Below, piece after piece: positions 16,967 through 26,487 of a DNA stretch of 64,000 nucleotides. Source of the stretch: an uncultured Bacilli bacterium. Lineage in GTDB: Bacteria > Bacillota_I > Bacilli_A > RF39 > UBA660. The position numbers were made by a program, and so were the translations under genes. Position 1 is the first letter of the stretch. Every line of letters starts with the position of its first letter. Where the stretch lies: positions 28,223 through 92,222 of the forward strand of contig CAKOOK010000003.1 of NCBI GenBank assembly GCA_934098515.1. The letters are read 5' to 3'. The notes beneath the pieces were generated by a model. That model was given only the letters and a program-made list of their open reading frames with translations. It did no database searches and was not told the DNA's origin.

Positions 16967-18248
16967 CACTTGTACCATCACCGGTCACGTTGGTAGAGGG
17001 CTTAAGAGAAATCGAAGGACGGACATTACCCGCATCGCTCACGCTGTCGTGGCCGAAGTTTCCAGCCTTGCCACCAACGCGCCAAACGTGAGCACGACCA
17101 ATGGGAGAAAATTCAACAGGTGACAGAGTCCACAGCCAACCGTCCGTAGCATTTTCTTGTAAATATGTTGTGCCATTATTTAATCCATAAGCATATCCTG
17201 CAAATACTACCTCATCCGCAGTTAATAAACCTATTTTTGATTTTATTTTACTTAATTTTCCATTACATTTTAAACTAGGACCCGTGCCTCCAGCACTACC
17301 ACTTGAACTTACTAATCTTTGTGTAGCACCATAATATGTTTTATTTGTGCCATACCCTAATCCTGTTGGTTTTTTCCCATATGACCATGGATTATAACTT
17401 ATATCAGTTATATTTGTTTTATCGGTGCACCATATATTGTCATCTATCACGCTTTCATATACTTTTAAATTGTTATTATACCAATTTTCCAAGTTAGTTA
17501 GTATTGTACTTTTATTTGTATTTGCATGAGTTGCAGCATAATCATCTGCATCAACTGTACCGTACATAAATCCTACATAAGCATTATCATCTTTATTTTC
17601 ATTAAATTTACTTGTATATGTTGCACCAGAGTATCTTGCAAATGCTGCACTAGCACTATTATTAGCTGAATTACAAGGATTAGCTACTTTTGTAGTATTA
17701 TCATTATGTAAAATAAGTTTTACTGAACCATCTCCACCAACTCTTACTATTCTCCAGCACTTATTAGCAAATTCTACATAATTATTTGTTACAGCTCCTC
17801 TAAAATAATAACTTGTTCCATAATCATCTTCTGCGGATGCAAGTAATGCTTCCTCAGCAGTAGATACTGCTGCTCCCGGTGTAGTTATTGGAGTTTTAAC
17901 TTCATTATATGCTAGTATAGTTTCTGAGAAAGCCGGAACTTTTGTTATAAACGTTGCATTACACCTCACATTGCCAACACTTATATCATTAAAAGACACT
18001 ACCCATTTTGTACCATTCCATATAGCCTTTGCATCTACATCTTGTTTTACTCCATTTCTAGTGCACTCTACAGTTGCTACATACTTATTTGTAGTTGGAA
18101 ATGTAGTACTAGCTTTGCCATCAATAACAGCTGCCATAATAGGTCCACTACTATCTTCTAGTAAATCTTTTTTATCACTCTTATTGTACATAAACATTCC
18201 AGAAATAATTATCGTGCATACAATAATTAAACTAATTATTTTCTTCAT
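16944..18248 (-). CDS. Secreted protein with DGR-like variable C-terminus (copy 1)
   Basis: 434 residues. An N-terminal hydrophobic segment MKKIISLIIVCTIIISGMF targets it to the membrane or outside. Residues 40-105 form a small Cys-containing beta domain. Residues 130-360 (DDYGTSYYFRGAV, YVEFANKCWRIVRVGGDGSVKL) are shared with the gene ending near 31085. The last ~70 codons, from QENATDGWLWTLSP to VRPSISLKP, are sharply GC-rich (about 58% over 16981-17100) and dominated by NNY codons, like the C-type-lectin-fold variable region of DGR targets. Tail NVTGDGTSEKPY is intact. RBS AAGGAAGG. The fold is related in pattern to FGE/DUF6273-type domains. Ligand unknown. Confidence 0.75.
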   Translation of the reverse strand: MKKIISLIIVCTIIISGMFMYNKSDKKDLLEDSSGPIMAAVIDGKASTTFPTTNKYVATVECTRNGVKQDVDAKAIWNGTKWVVSFNDISVGNVRCNATFITKVPAFSETILAYNEVKTPITTPGAAVSTAEEALLASAEDDYGTSYYFRGAVTNNYVEFANKCWRIVRVGGDGSVKLILHNDNTTKVANPCNSANNSASAAFARYSGATYTSKFNENKDDNAYVGFMYGTVDADDYAATHANTNKSTILTNLENWYNNNLKVYESVIDDNIWCTDKTNITDISYNPWSYGKKPTGLGYGTNKTYYGATQRLVSSSGSAGGTGPSLKCNGKLSKIKSKIGLLTADEVVFAGYAYGLNNGTTYLQENATDGWLWTLSPVEFSPIGRAHVWRVGGKAGNFGHDSVSDAGNVRPSISLKPSTNVTGDGTSEKPYIVN

Positions 18249-18302
18249 ATTTACGCCTTCCTTATGATAACATTATATAATAATAATTTTGTTTAGTCCA
18301 TA

Positions 18303-18333
18303 TAAAAACTTGGAATATCATCCAAGTTTTATT
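18303..18333 (-). terminator. leuS terminator
   Basis: Minus strand AAACTTGGA TGATAT TCCAAGTTT then TTAT, overlapping the stop. Confidence 0.85.
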
Positions 18334-20728
18334 TAACTACAACACTAACAATTCTCTTTGGTACTACAATAACTTTAACTATATTAAGGCCGTCTGTATA
18401 TTTCTTAACATTTTCATTATTAAGAGCTTTCATCTTTATTTCTTCTTCAGAATCATCTTCGCTAATTAATACGCTTCCTCTAAGCTTACCATTAACTTGT
18501 ACGCCTATCTCAAACTCAGAATCAGTTGTTTTACTTTCGTCATATTTTGGCCAAGCACTTACTGCAAGTTCTTCACCTAACTTACATTCCTCATTTAATT
18601 CTTCAGTAATATGAGGTGCAATTGGATTAAGTAGTGCTAGTAATGTCCTATAGTCCTTATGCGTAATAGACTCTTCTTTTTCCATAGCATTAAGCAAAAT
18701 CATTAAAGCACTTACTGCAGTATTATATTTCATACTAAGTAAATCATTAGTAACTTTCTTAATTGTCTTATGCATTAAACTTTCTAAATTTTTAGAATAC
18801 TCATCACCGCAGGTAAGTTTACCTTTAATTCTATCTACTCTTTCTAAGAACTTCTTACAGCCCTTTAAACCATTCTCACTCCAAGCAGCATCTTTAGGAT
18901 AATCACCAATAAACATTTCATAAGTTCTAAGAGCATCAGCACCATAATTAGCAACCATATCATCTGGATTTACTACATTACCTTTACTCTTACTCATCTT
19001 TTCATTGTTCTCACCCAAAATCATACCATGAGCAACTCTCTTCTTAAATGGCTCCTTAACGCTTACCAAGCCTTGATCATACAAGAACTGATTCCAGAAT
19101 CTTGCATAAAGCAAATGTCTCGTAGCATGTTCCATGCCACCATTATAATAATCAACTTGTCCCCAGTAATCCATCGCTTCACGGCTAGCAAACTCTTTAT
19201 CATTGTTTGGATCCATATATCTAATCCAGTACCAAGATGACCCAGCCCAGTTAGGCATTGTATCAGTCTCTCTCTTCGCCATCTTACCGCAGTGTGGACA
19301 AGGTACATTTACCCATTCATCAAGTGTACTTAGTGGGCTTTCTCCATTATCAGTTGGTTCATAACTCTTAACATCAGGTAGTACTAAAGGAAGCTCTTCT
19401 TCTGGAACAGGAACCCATCCACAATCCTCACAATAAATCATTGGAATTGGTTCACCCCAGAATCTTTGTCTAGAGAAAATCCAGTCTTGTAATCTATAAT
19501 TAGTAGTTTTCTTACCAATATGATTATCTTCTAAATACTTAAGGCATGTATTAATTGCATCTTCCTTACCAAGTCCATCTAAAACACCTGAATTAATATG
19601 AACTCCATCACCAGTATAAGCCTCCTTAGAAATATCTCCGCCTTCAATAACTGGAATAATCTTAATACCAAACTTTTTTGCAAAAGCATAATCTCTAGTA
19701 TCATGAGCAGGAACTGCCATAATAGCACCAGTACCATATCCCGCTAAAACATAATCAGAAACATATATTGGAATAACTTCACCGCTAACTGGATTAACTG
19801 CTTCAAGGCCATCTAACTTAATACCAGTCTTCTCTTTGCTTTCATCAGTTCTTTCGATCTCACTCTTTGCTTTAGCAGCATCTTGATAAGCCTTTAACTC
19901 ATCTATATTCTTAATTCTATCTTGATACTTTTCTAAAAATGGATGTTCAGGGCTCATTACCATAAATGTTACACCATACAAAGTATCACATCTTGTTGTA
20001 AATACCTTAAGCACATCTTCAGTATCCTTAAGTTTAAAATCAACTTCAGCACCAACACTCTTACCAATCCAGTTAATCTGAGCTGTCTTAATCTTCTCCA
20101 TAAAGTCAGTATCTTTAAGTCCTTCAATTAAACTATCTGCATAAGCAGTCATCTTTAGCATCCACTGATTCTTAAGTTTCTTTTCAACCTTAGAGCCACA
20201 TCTTTCACATACTCCACCAGCAGCATCCTCATTAGATAATCCCATCTTACAATTAGGGCACCAATTAATATCCTTCTCTGCCTTATATGCTAAACCAGCC
20301 TTATAAAATTGTAAAAACTGCCACTGCGTCCACTTATAATACTCTGGACTACTAGTATTAATCTCTCTACTCCAATCAAATGATATACCAAGTGCTTTAA
20401 TTTGATGTTTAAAATTATCTATACACTCACTAACCATCTTACTTGGATATACGTGATTTTTTATTGCATACTGCTCTGCTGGAGCCCCAAATGCATCCCA
20501 ACCAATTGGATATAAAACATTATACCCCTGTGCCCTTTTAAGTCTTGCCATTGCATCAAGTGCTGTATAACTTCTAACATGTCCTACATGAAGACCAGCA
20601 CCTGATGGATATGGAAACTCAACTAAAATATAATACTTTTTCTTATCACTATTATTCTTAGCAGTAAATACCCCTTCTTCTTCCCATCTCTTTTGCCATT
20701 TCTTTTCAATAACTCTTGTATTAATCAT
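18329..20728 (-). CDS. leuS: Leucyl-tRNA synthetase
   Basis: 799 residues, class Ia. HIGH-type motif PYPSGAGLHVGHVRSY near residue 45, zinc-like cysteines CPNC...CERC near residue 160, the CP1 editing domain with a T-rich segment VFTTRCDTLYG and the conserved Asp in VPAHDTRDYAFA, and KMSKSKGN near residue 578. Second gene of a T-box-controlled operon; its start overlaps the stop of a small membrane-protein gene by 4 bp. Confidence 0.97.
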   Translation of the reverse strand: MINTRVIEKKWQKRWEEEGVFTAKNNSDKKKYYILVEFPYPSGAGLHVGHVRSYTALDAMARLKRAQGYNVLYPIGWDAFGAPAEQYAIKNHVYPSKMVSECIDNFKHQIKALGISFDWSREINTSSPEYYKWTQWQFLQFYKAGLAYKAEKDINWCPNCKMGLSNEDAAGGVCERCGSKVEKKLKNQWMLKMTAYADSLIEGLKDTDFMEKIKTAQINWIGKSVGAEVDFKLKDTEDVLKVFTTRCDTLYGVTFMVMSPEHPFLEKYQDRIKNIDELKAYQDAAKAKSEIERTDESKEKTGIKLDGLEAVNPVSGEVIPIYVSDYVLAGYGTGAIMAVPAHDTRDYAFAKKFGIKIIPVIEGGDISKEAYTGDGVHINSGVLDGLGKEDAINTCLKYLEDNHIGKKTTNYRLQDWIFSRQRFWGEPIPMIYCEDCGWVPVPEEELPLVLPDVKSYEPTDNGESPLSTLDEWVNVPCPHCGKMAKRETDTMPNWAGSSWYWIRYMDPNNDKEFASREAMDYWGQVDYYNGGMEHATRHLLYARFWNQFLYDQGLVSVKEPFKKRVAHGMILGENNEKMSKSKGNVVNPDDMVANYGADALRTYEMFIGDYPKDAAWSENGLKGCKKFLERVDRIKGKLTCGDEYSKNLESLMHKTIKKVTNDLLSMKYNTAVSALMILLNAMEKEESITHKDYRTLLALLNPIAPHITEELNEECKLGEELAVSAWPKYDESKTTDSEFEIGVQVNGKLRGSVLISEDDSEEEIKMKALNNENVKKYTDGLNIVKVIVVPKRIVSVVVK

Positions 20729-21078
20729 TTTCTATCACCTTTCTCTTTCCTAATTAATATCTTACCTAGTGCTCCATACACTAAAAATATCATTATAAAT
20801 AAAAGTCCAAAACCAGTAAGCACCTGCCATACATAATCAATCTTTAAACTAGTACATACTGTCCCACTTACACTTATTATAAGTGCATTAAAAAGTGCAA
20901 ACACAACCCATAACCGTTTAAAATTCATATTCTTAATTTTAACACCATACTTATAACACAAAAACTTAACTTCCTTAGTTTCCTTAATCGTCCCCTTCTT
21001 ATATTTAATTAAATAAATAATAAAATAAGTTACAAACACAACCACGAAACTAACTATAAATACAATTAAACTCTCCAT
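20725..21078 (-). CDS. Small membrane protein under leuS T-box control
   Basis: 117 residues with three predicted membrane helices (residues 1-25, about 58-78, about 87-108) and a basic loop. YKYGVKIKNMNFKRLW in the middle is Lys/Arg-rich. It lies between the T-box leader and leuS, overlapping leuS by 4 bp, so it should be induced when uncharged tRNA-Leu accumulates. No family function is known to me. RBS GGAGGC. Confidence 0.7.
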   Translation of the reverse strand: MESLIVFIVSFVVVFVTYFIIYLIKYKKGTIKETKEVKFLCYKYGVKIKNMNFKRLWVVFALFNALIISVSGTVCTSLKIDYVWQVLTGFGLLFIMIFLVYGALGKILIRKEKGDRK

Positions 21079-21088
21079 ACGCCTCCAT

Positions 21089-21275
21089 TAAAAAACGGTC
21101 CTACATCCAAAGGACGAAAGACCGTGGTACCACCTTAATTTATACTCTAAGTTTTAAAGGCCCTCACCTAACACATCCAAAAGCAAGTTCATAAATCTTT
21201 ATTGTTAACTTCCACCACCCGTTAACTCTCTTTAAAATAAATAATTTACTACTACTCTTTCTTCATCTGCTTAAA
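21089..21275 (-). promoter_or_regulatory. T-box riboswitch, leucine-specific
   Basis: On the minus strand the T-box motif AAGGTGGTACCACGG (21122-21136) is followed by a terminator hairpin ACGGTC...GGACCGT and a T run at 21089-21095. Stem I shows AGAGAG, an apical GGGTGGTGG loop, and the specifier loop GAA-CTT-G with CTT (Leu) at 21185-21187. Uncharged tRNA-Leu would pair with the specifier and stabilise the antiterminator. It controls the small membrane protein gene and leuS. Confidence 0.9.
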
Positions 21276-21279
21276 ATGT

Positions 21280-21308
21280 ATTATATTAAATTTCTGCAAT
21301 ATATTCAA
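21280..21308 (-). promoter_or_regulatory. Promoter of the leuS T-box operon
   Basis: Minus strand TTGAAT, 17 bp, TATAAT. It overlaps the 3' end of the GH31 gene. Confidence 0.7.
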
Positions 21309-23691
21309 GTAATTTTATAAACATTCTTATATATTTACCATTTAATCCTTTAACTCTTAATTTTCGAATCTCAATTCTCTTACTCTTAATATCCAAATCA
21401 CTAAATAAAATTGCCGCTATATTCTCTTTCAAACTAGTCTTAATCTGTAAATCACTTAAAATACTATCAATATCATCATTAATAATTCTCTCTGCATCAA
21501 TCTCAATATCTTTACCCATGCAGTTAATTGTAAGCTGCTTAGCAGTAGACACATCCTTAACAAGTACAACAAAATCATTACCATCAACATAACTATCATA
21601 ATTATCATATGTTGCATCAGCAATATAAACTGTTACATCACTAGCTTTTCTTGTATTTCTAAAACGTACTAAATAATCTCTCTTTAACGGAACTATTCCA
21701 CTCTTACCCTCAGTAGGTCTAATAATAACCGTAAAATTATTTGCTTGATAATTATAATCAATATCTGTAACTAAATAAAAACCATCCTCATAAGCTGTAC
21801 TAATTCCATCATCTTCATAAAGCTTATAAACATTACTAGCCCCTGGAAATACATGTACTTCTAACTTACTAGGAACATCCGTATTATTTAAATCCTCATT
21901 AGATATAAAACTCATTGGAATAATCGTTCCCTGTTTAGCAAACACTGGATAATCCTCATCTTTAAAGAATGATACGTACCTCTTACCACCAATAAACTTC
22001 TTACCAGTCTTAAAATCATACCACACACCATTAGGTAAAAATATCCTATGAATAGTACGATTCATTAAAACATCCTTCTTAGACGTAATCGGTGCTATAA
22101 ATAACTCTGTTCCAAAATAGTATTCATTTCTATATATAGGTTCATCATAAATCTCAGGATACCTATAATAAAGGGGTTGCACTAAAGGAAGACCAGTCTT
22201 AGAATACTTATAAGCCTCCGTATAAATATATGGAATAAGTCTGTGTCTTAACTTCAAATACTCCTTAACAACACTAAATGTTTTAACATCCCAAAGCCAA
22301 GGCTCTCTCTTATAAAAATGAGAAGCATCACTACTAAAACGAAGTATTGGACTATACGTCCCAAACTGTACATACCTCATATAAAGTTCAGGGTCCTCTA
22401 TTCCTCCCTTAAATCCTCCAATATCATGACTCCACCAAGAAAGCCCAATATTCGCAGCTCTTGAATTATACTCTGGAAGCATCTTTAAACTATCCCAAGA
22501 CACAATTGTCTTACCACTATATAAAACTGGCATCAAATGAGAAGCAATCATTCCATTTCTAGATAATATCATTCCTCTACTCTTCTTACCAGACTTATAA
22601 TTATTAAAATGATAATAATTAAGTGCTCTTAAAGTATATAAATCACTAGGATTATTATAATCTATCCAATAAAAATCTACTCCCATATCATTAAGTGGCT
22701 TAATAAACTCATCAAAATATGCCGTTAACATTTGCTTATTAAACACATTAAAAGGAATAACCCCATCACCAGTATAACCAGCTATCTGCTTAAATCTTGT
22801 ATATCCTATCTCCTCAGGACTAATCCCCCCAGAAGGATCCACATTAAGTCCAAGCCTTACATTATTACTATGCAAATAATCAGTAAGTTCCTTAGGATTA
22901 GGTATCAAATTATAATCAAAAGTATACCCACTATAAGTATTCTCATAAGTCATATGCCACTCAGGTCCAAGCAAAAACACAGATAACGGAACCTCATTCT
23001 TCTTAAAAGCCCAAACCAAATCCTCAATCATCTTAGTATCATAAGTAACATCCTTATTCCACCACACCCCTAAAGCATATCTAGGAAGCAAATTAGGTTT
23101 TAAAGTAAGTTTAAAATAATCTCTTAAACAATATCCAAAATCCTTACGATACATAAACACATAAGTATCTATTCTCTCATCACTTCTCTTACCAAGTGAA
23201 CCATCCTTATTAAATATAAGACTCTTACTATCATCTAAAGAAACAAAACCATCAGTTGAATAAAGACCCTTACTAAAACTAGCACTACTATCATCTAAAC
23301 TAGAACTTGTACCTTTAAAATTTCTCGCTTCAGCAGCGCCAAAAAACCAAACCTTATCTGTATTATTTAAACTAATCTTAAAATTAGCACTAGGGTTCAT
23401 CTTAGTTCCATAAAAAGGCTTACCTTTTTGATACTCAAGTTTAAAATAATTAGTCGTAATAACTAAAAAGTTATCATCTTCCTTCTTCATAAACTTAGGA
23501 ACATCAAATCTTCTAAACTTAACAAGTTCAGTAGGTCTATCCTCAAACTTACCCTCAGCATTATACTCAATACGCACTAAAATATCAGATAATATAGTAA
23601 TCCTATAATTAACACCTCTAATAATAGCAGCATCTAAACTAATTGCATCATCATAATTCTTAAATTCAAAATAGTCTTTCACCTTAATCAA
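21286..23691 (-). CDS. Glycoside hydrolase family 31 (alpha-glucosidase-like)
   Basis: 801 residues, cytoplasmic (no signal peptide). GH31 enzymes hydrolyse alpha-linked glucose, xylose or sulfoquinovose. The N-terminal beta domain precedes a TIM barrel that begins near GVWWNKDVTYD. The nucleophile Asp is in FYWIDYNN at about residue 344, the acid/base segment WWSHDIGGF lies at about residue 420, and RHRLIPYIYTEAYKYS is a GH31 hallmark. Beta domains and a roughly 70-residue helical extension follow. Substrate is not deducible. It has no partner transporter in the window. Confidence 0.88.
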   Translation of the reverse strand: MIKVKDYFEFKNYDDAISLDAAIIRGVNYRITILSDILVRIEYNAEGKFEDRPTELVKFRRFDVPKFMKKEDDNFLVITTNYFKLEYQKGKPFYGTKMNPSANFKISLNNTDKVWFFGAAEARNFKGTSSSLDDSSASFSKGLYSTDGFVSLDDSKSLIFNKDGSLGKRSDERIDTYVFMYRKDFGYCLRDYFKLTLKPNLLPRYALGVWWNKDVTYDTKMIEDLVWAFKKNEVPLSVFLLGPEWHMTYENTYSGYTFDYNLIPNPKELTDYLHSNNVRLGLNVDPSGGISPEEIGYTRFKQIAGYTGDGVIPFNVFNKQMLTAYFDEFIKPLNDMGVDFYWIDYNNPSDLYTLRALNYYHFNNYKSGKKSRGMILSRNGMIASHLMPVLYSGKTIVSWDSLKMLPEYNSRAANIGLSWWSHDIGGFKGGIEDPELYMRYVQFGTYSPILRFSSDASHFYKREPWLWDVKTFSVVKEYLKLRHRLIPYIYTEAYKYSKTGLPLVQPLYYRYPEIYDEPIYRNEYYFGTELFIAPITSKKDVLMNRTIHRIFLPNGVWYDFKTGKKFIGGKRYVSFFKDEDYPVFAKQGTIIPMSFISNEDLNNTDVPSKLEVHVFPGASNVYKLYEDDGISTAYEDGFYLVTDIDYNYQANNFTVIIRPTEGKSGIVPLKRDYLVRFRNTRKASDVTVYIADATYDNYDSYVDGNDFVVLVKDVSTAKQLTINCMGKDIEIDAERIINDDIDSILSDLQIKTSLKENIAAILFSDLDIKSKRIEIRKLRVKGLNGKYIRMFIKLLEYIAEI

Positions 23692-23739
23692 CCCTAACTA
23701 TCATAAATTAATTTTAACACACTTATATAGCATTTTCAA

Positions 23740-23768
23740 TTGACATTTGCATACATTTAATATATAAT
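23740..23768 (+). promoter_or_regulatory. rpsD promoter
   Basis: TTGACA, 17-bp spacer, TATAAT: a consensus sigma-A promoter, with start of transcription expected near 23775. Confidence 0.9.
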
Positions 23769-23774
23769 ACTCTT

Positions 23775-23860
23775 GCGTATTTAGGCAGGTTCTTATTAAC
23801 TTATAACGTGTTTATTTGCAAGAACTTTAGTAGCTTAACTGCCTTAAGTGAAAAAAATAA
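23775..23860 (+). promoter_or_regulatory. S4-binding autoregulatory leader of rpsD
   Basis: The leader holds nested inverted repeats GGCAG...CTGCC and GTTCTT...AAGAAC around a loop, i.e. the pattern of the Firmicutes rpsD leader where S4 binds its own mRNA and represses it. The fold is read by eye. Confidence 0.7.
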
Positions 23861-23916
23861 TAAACACCCTACTTAGAAGATAAGAATTCCTTTAAACGAA
23901 AGAAAGGAGAAATATT

Positions 23917-24519
23917 ATGTCAAGATATACTGGTCCAGCATATAAGAAGTCTCGTAAATTAGGTTTCTCATGCCTAGAAAATGGTAAAGAACTTGCAAGA
24001 CGTCCTTATGCTCCTGGAATTCATGGAACAAGCAGAAGAAGAAAACTTAGTGAATATGGTATTCAGTTAGAAGAAAAACAAAAAGTTAGATTTATGTATG
24101 GTTTAACTGAAAAACAATTCGCTCATACTTTCGAAAAAGCTTCTAAAATGAAAGGTATCGCTGGTGAAAACTTCCTAAAACTTTTAGAAAGTCGTCTAGA
24201 TAACGTTGTATATCGTATGGGTCTAGCAAATACTAGACGTGGTGCAAGACAACTTGTTAACCATGGACACATTCTTGTTAATGGAGATTGCGTAGACATC
24301 CCATCATACAATGTTAAAGTTGGTAGTACTATTTCTGTTAAAGAAAAGTCACTTAACCATCCAGCAATGAAACAAGCTTTAGAAAACACTTTAAATCGTC
24401 CTGCATATGTTGAATTTGACGATAAGAAAATGACTGGAACTTACTTAAGACTTCCAGAAAGAAGTGAACTAAACGCTGATATCAATGAATCACTAATTGT
24501 TGAATACTACAACAGATAG
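23917..24519 (+). CDS. rpsD: 30S ribosomal protein S4
   Basis: 200 residues; binds 16S rRNA early in 30S assembly. The N-terminal [15 protein letters not shown] and the S4/RNA-binding domain [33 protein letters not shown] are textbook. Lacks N-terminal zinc cysteines. Transcribed alone from a consensus promoter through an autoregulatory leader; RBS AAGGAG. Confidence 0.98.
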   Translation: MSRYTGPAYKKSRKLGFSCLENGKELARRPYAPGIHGTSRRRKLSEYGIQLEEKQKVRFMYGLTEKQFAHTFEKASKMKGIAGENFLKLLESRLDNVVYRMGLANTRRGARQLVNHGHILVNGDCVDIPSYNVKVGSTISVKEKSLNHPAMKQALENTLNRPAYVEFDDKKMTGTYLRLPERSELNADINESLIVEYYNR

Positions 24520-24523
24520 TAAC

Positions 24524-24548
24524 AAACTCCCATCAGGGAGTTTTATTT
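24524..24548 (+). terminator. rpsD terminator
   Basis: AAACTCCC ATCA GGGAGTTT then TATTTT. Confidence 0.85.
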
Positions 24549-24593
24549 TGCACTAATTTATGTTATTATAAATGCCAAAAAGAAGGCATTGAT

Positions 24594-26471
24594 ATGAATA
24601 ATTTTATTAAAAGAAAAATAAACACAATAATAGGTCTTGATATGCAAATCTATGACTACTACCAAAACCTAATCACTCAAGAAGAAAACAAAGAAAAACA
24701 TCCAGACTATGAAAAAAGAAAACAAAACATTTCATCACTAATACTAGAACTATTACAAGAAGAACAAGAAGAATACAGTTTCTTCAAAAGTAACCCAGAA
24801 GTAGCTCTAACTGTATATAGTGAACTAGCAAAAACATCTAAAACAAATTATACACCACTAGAAGCATTATGTGACCCTACAAAAGAAGCACTAACCACAA
24901 GAAGAATTTTAACAACCCTAGAAAACATTATAACAAGAAACCAAACTCTATTTGGATACTTAATAAACAAAAAACTTATCAAAAAAATACAATTTCCCGT
25001 AGACCAAGAAGGCCTAATATGCACCTACTTATTTGAAGAAATACCCTTAATAGAAGAATCTTTTGCTAAAACACTATACACCATTTTAGAAGATGAAAAC
25101 AATACCAAAGCAAAATATAATTTATCATTCATCACCCCACTCTTAGAATCAATTCTAATCCCAACATCATTTGAACCAATACCAAAAAAACAAAATACAG
25201 ATATCTGCTTAAATACCCTAGTATCAAGACCTCAAAAAGAAATATTTTTTGACTATCACATAGGTGAAAAAATATATGAAGCCTTAGATATAATAAACTA
25301 TAACGAAACAGATATCGCATATGCCTACTTCAAAGCCGCATTAACATATCAATCAAAAGAAGCAATCAAATCAATAAAACAATACATCGCAGAGCAAGAT
25401 CAAAAGGGCAAAGAAAAACTTTATGAAATCATTAAACAAAACAACGAAACTAAAAAAGAATTATCAAAAGATGACGACCTAGAAAAAATAAGAATGGAAG
25501 CCCATCAATTAACAGATACAGATATAAAAATATTAAAACAACTTCTTGAATTAGAATCTCAAATTCTAAACGTATATAAAGGCTTAGCAAGTTTTGAAAT
25601 GCAAAACCTAAAAGACTCAGTATTCACTAAAAGCTTAATAGACCTTCTAGCACTTTATCAAGAAGAAGAAAAAGCCTTAATTGACTACTTTAGAATGTAT
25701 TCTATAATTATTCCAAACGTCCTAGAATACCTAATCGAAACAATAAATGACGAGATAAAATCTCCAGTAGAGCTTATCCTAGTTTATCAAAATAGTGAAA
25801 AAGTAGTAAGCACTTATCGTACAATCCAACTATTAAAAGACGCTCTATTTGAAAAAGACGAATCATTCGAATTTAACTTAGATAGAATAATTAAAGAAAT
25901 AGTACCTGACTACCACAAAAAAATATCATCTATCAAAGACTATGAAAAACTTTTAAGTAATGAAATAAGTAAAAGAACAATATCCTTTATAGAAGATGAT
26001 GACTCAAAAGAAAGTATTGAGCAAAAATATTACATGGTATATGCTTGTCCAGATCTTGCTAATGAATTTTTTCAAAATAAAGGTTCATTTCCTAAAAATC
26101 TAACTGAATCTTTAACCATTAAAAATGACCTATCAGAAGCTGAAAAAGAAGAATTACAAGTAACACTTGGAATAGATACCGCAAACCTAGCACTAGATGC
26201 TCTTCTTGAATACTACGATAGTGACATCGAAGAATACCCTCATAAAATATCACTACTTCTTGGAATGCTAAGAAGCGGTCTACTTCTAACCGACACCCAA
26301 GAACAAGAACTACTATTAGAAGATTTAGAAGACACTTTTGAAAATGACGAAGAATACCTAGCTGAGCACGAAGATGACGAAGAAATAAGGAACCTTATAA
26401 GAACAACAATCAAAGAATCAAAACAAGACTTTAAAGAAATGAATAAAGCTACTCAAAAAGACATACAGTAA
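24594..26471 (+). CDS. Large acidic helical protein, unknown
   Basis: 625 residues, soluble, almost entirely helical and rich in Glu/Lys/Leu, with no signal peptide. There are no recognisable motifs; the C-terminus is very acidic (an EDLEDTFENDEEYLAEHEDD-type tract around residues 575-600). RBS AAGAAGG. Downstream of rpsD but separated by the rpsD terminator, so it has its own promoter. No family known to me; a helical-repeat scaffold is possible. Confidence 0.55.
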   Translation: MNNFIKRKINTIIGLDMQIYDYYQNLITQEENKEKHPDYEKRKQNISSLILELLQEEQEEYSFFKSNPEVALTVYSELAKTSKTNYTPLEALCDPTKEALTTRRILTTLENIITRNQTLFGYLINKKLIKKIQFPVDQEGLICTYLFEEIPLIEESFAKTLYTILEDENNTKAKYNLSFITPLLESILIPTSFEPIPKKQNTDICLNTLVSRPQKEIFFDYHIGEKIYEALDIINYNETDIAYAYFKAALTYQSKEAIKSIKQYIAEQDQKGKEKLYEIIKQNNETKKELSKDDDLEKIRMEAHQLTDTDIKILKQLLELESQILNVYKGLASFEMQNLKDSVFTKSLIDLLALYQEEEKALIDYFRMYSIIIPNVLEYLIETINDEIKSPVELILVYQNSEKVVSTYRTIQLLKDALFEKDESFEFNLDRIIKEIVPDYHKKISSIKDYEKLLSNEISKRTISFIEDDDSKESIEQKYYMVYACPDLANEFFQNKGSFPKNLTESLTIKNDLSEAEKEELQVTLGIDTANLALDALLEYYDSDIEEYPHKISLLLGMLRSGLLLTDTQEQELLLEDLEDTFENDEEYLAEHEDDEEIRNLIRTTIKESKQDFKEMNKATQKDIQ

Positions 26472-26487
26472 ATCTGTATGTCTTTTC
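26456..26487. terminator. Bidirectional terminator
   Basis: AAAAGACATACAG TAAAT CTGTATGTCTTTT, a 13-bp perfect stem between two convergent genes, with T runs on both strands. Confidence 0.9.

Noticed and set aside
19063..19308. Second gene inside leuS on the same strand
   Set aside because: Out-of-frame, no RBS, and leuS is complete and conserved through the region.
23700..23736. Insertion sequence or transposase remnants between GH31 and rpsD
   Set aside because: No inverted repeats or transposase motifs; the space is explained by the rpsD promoter and leader. No transposase was recognised anywhere in the window.
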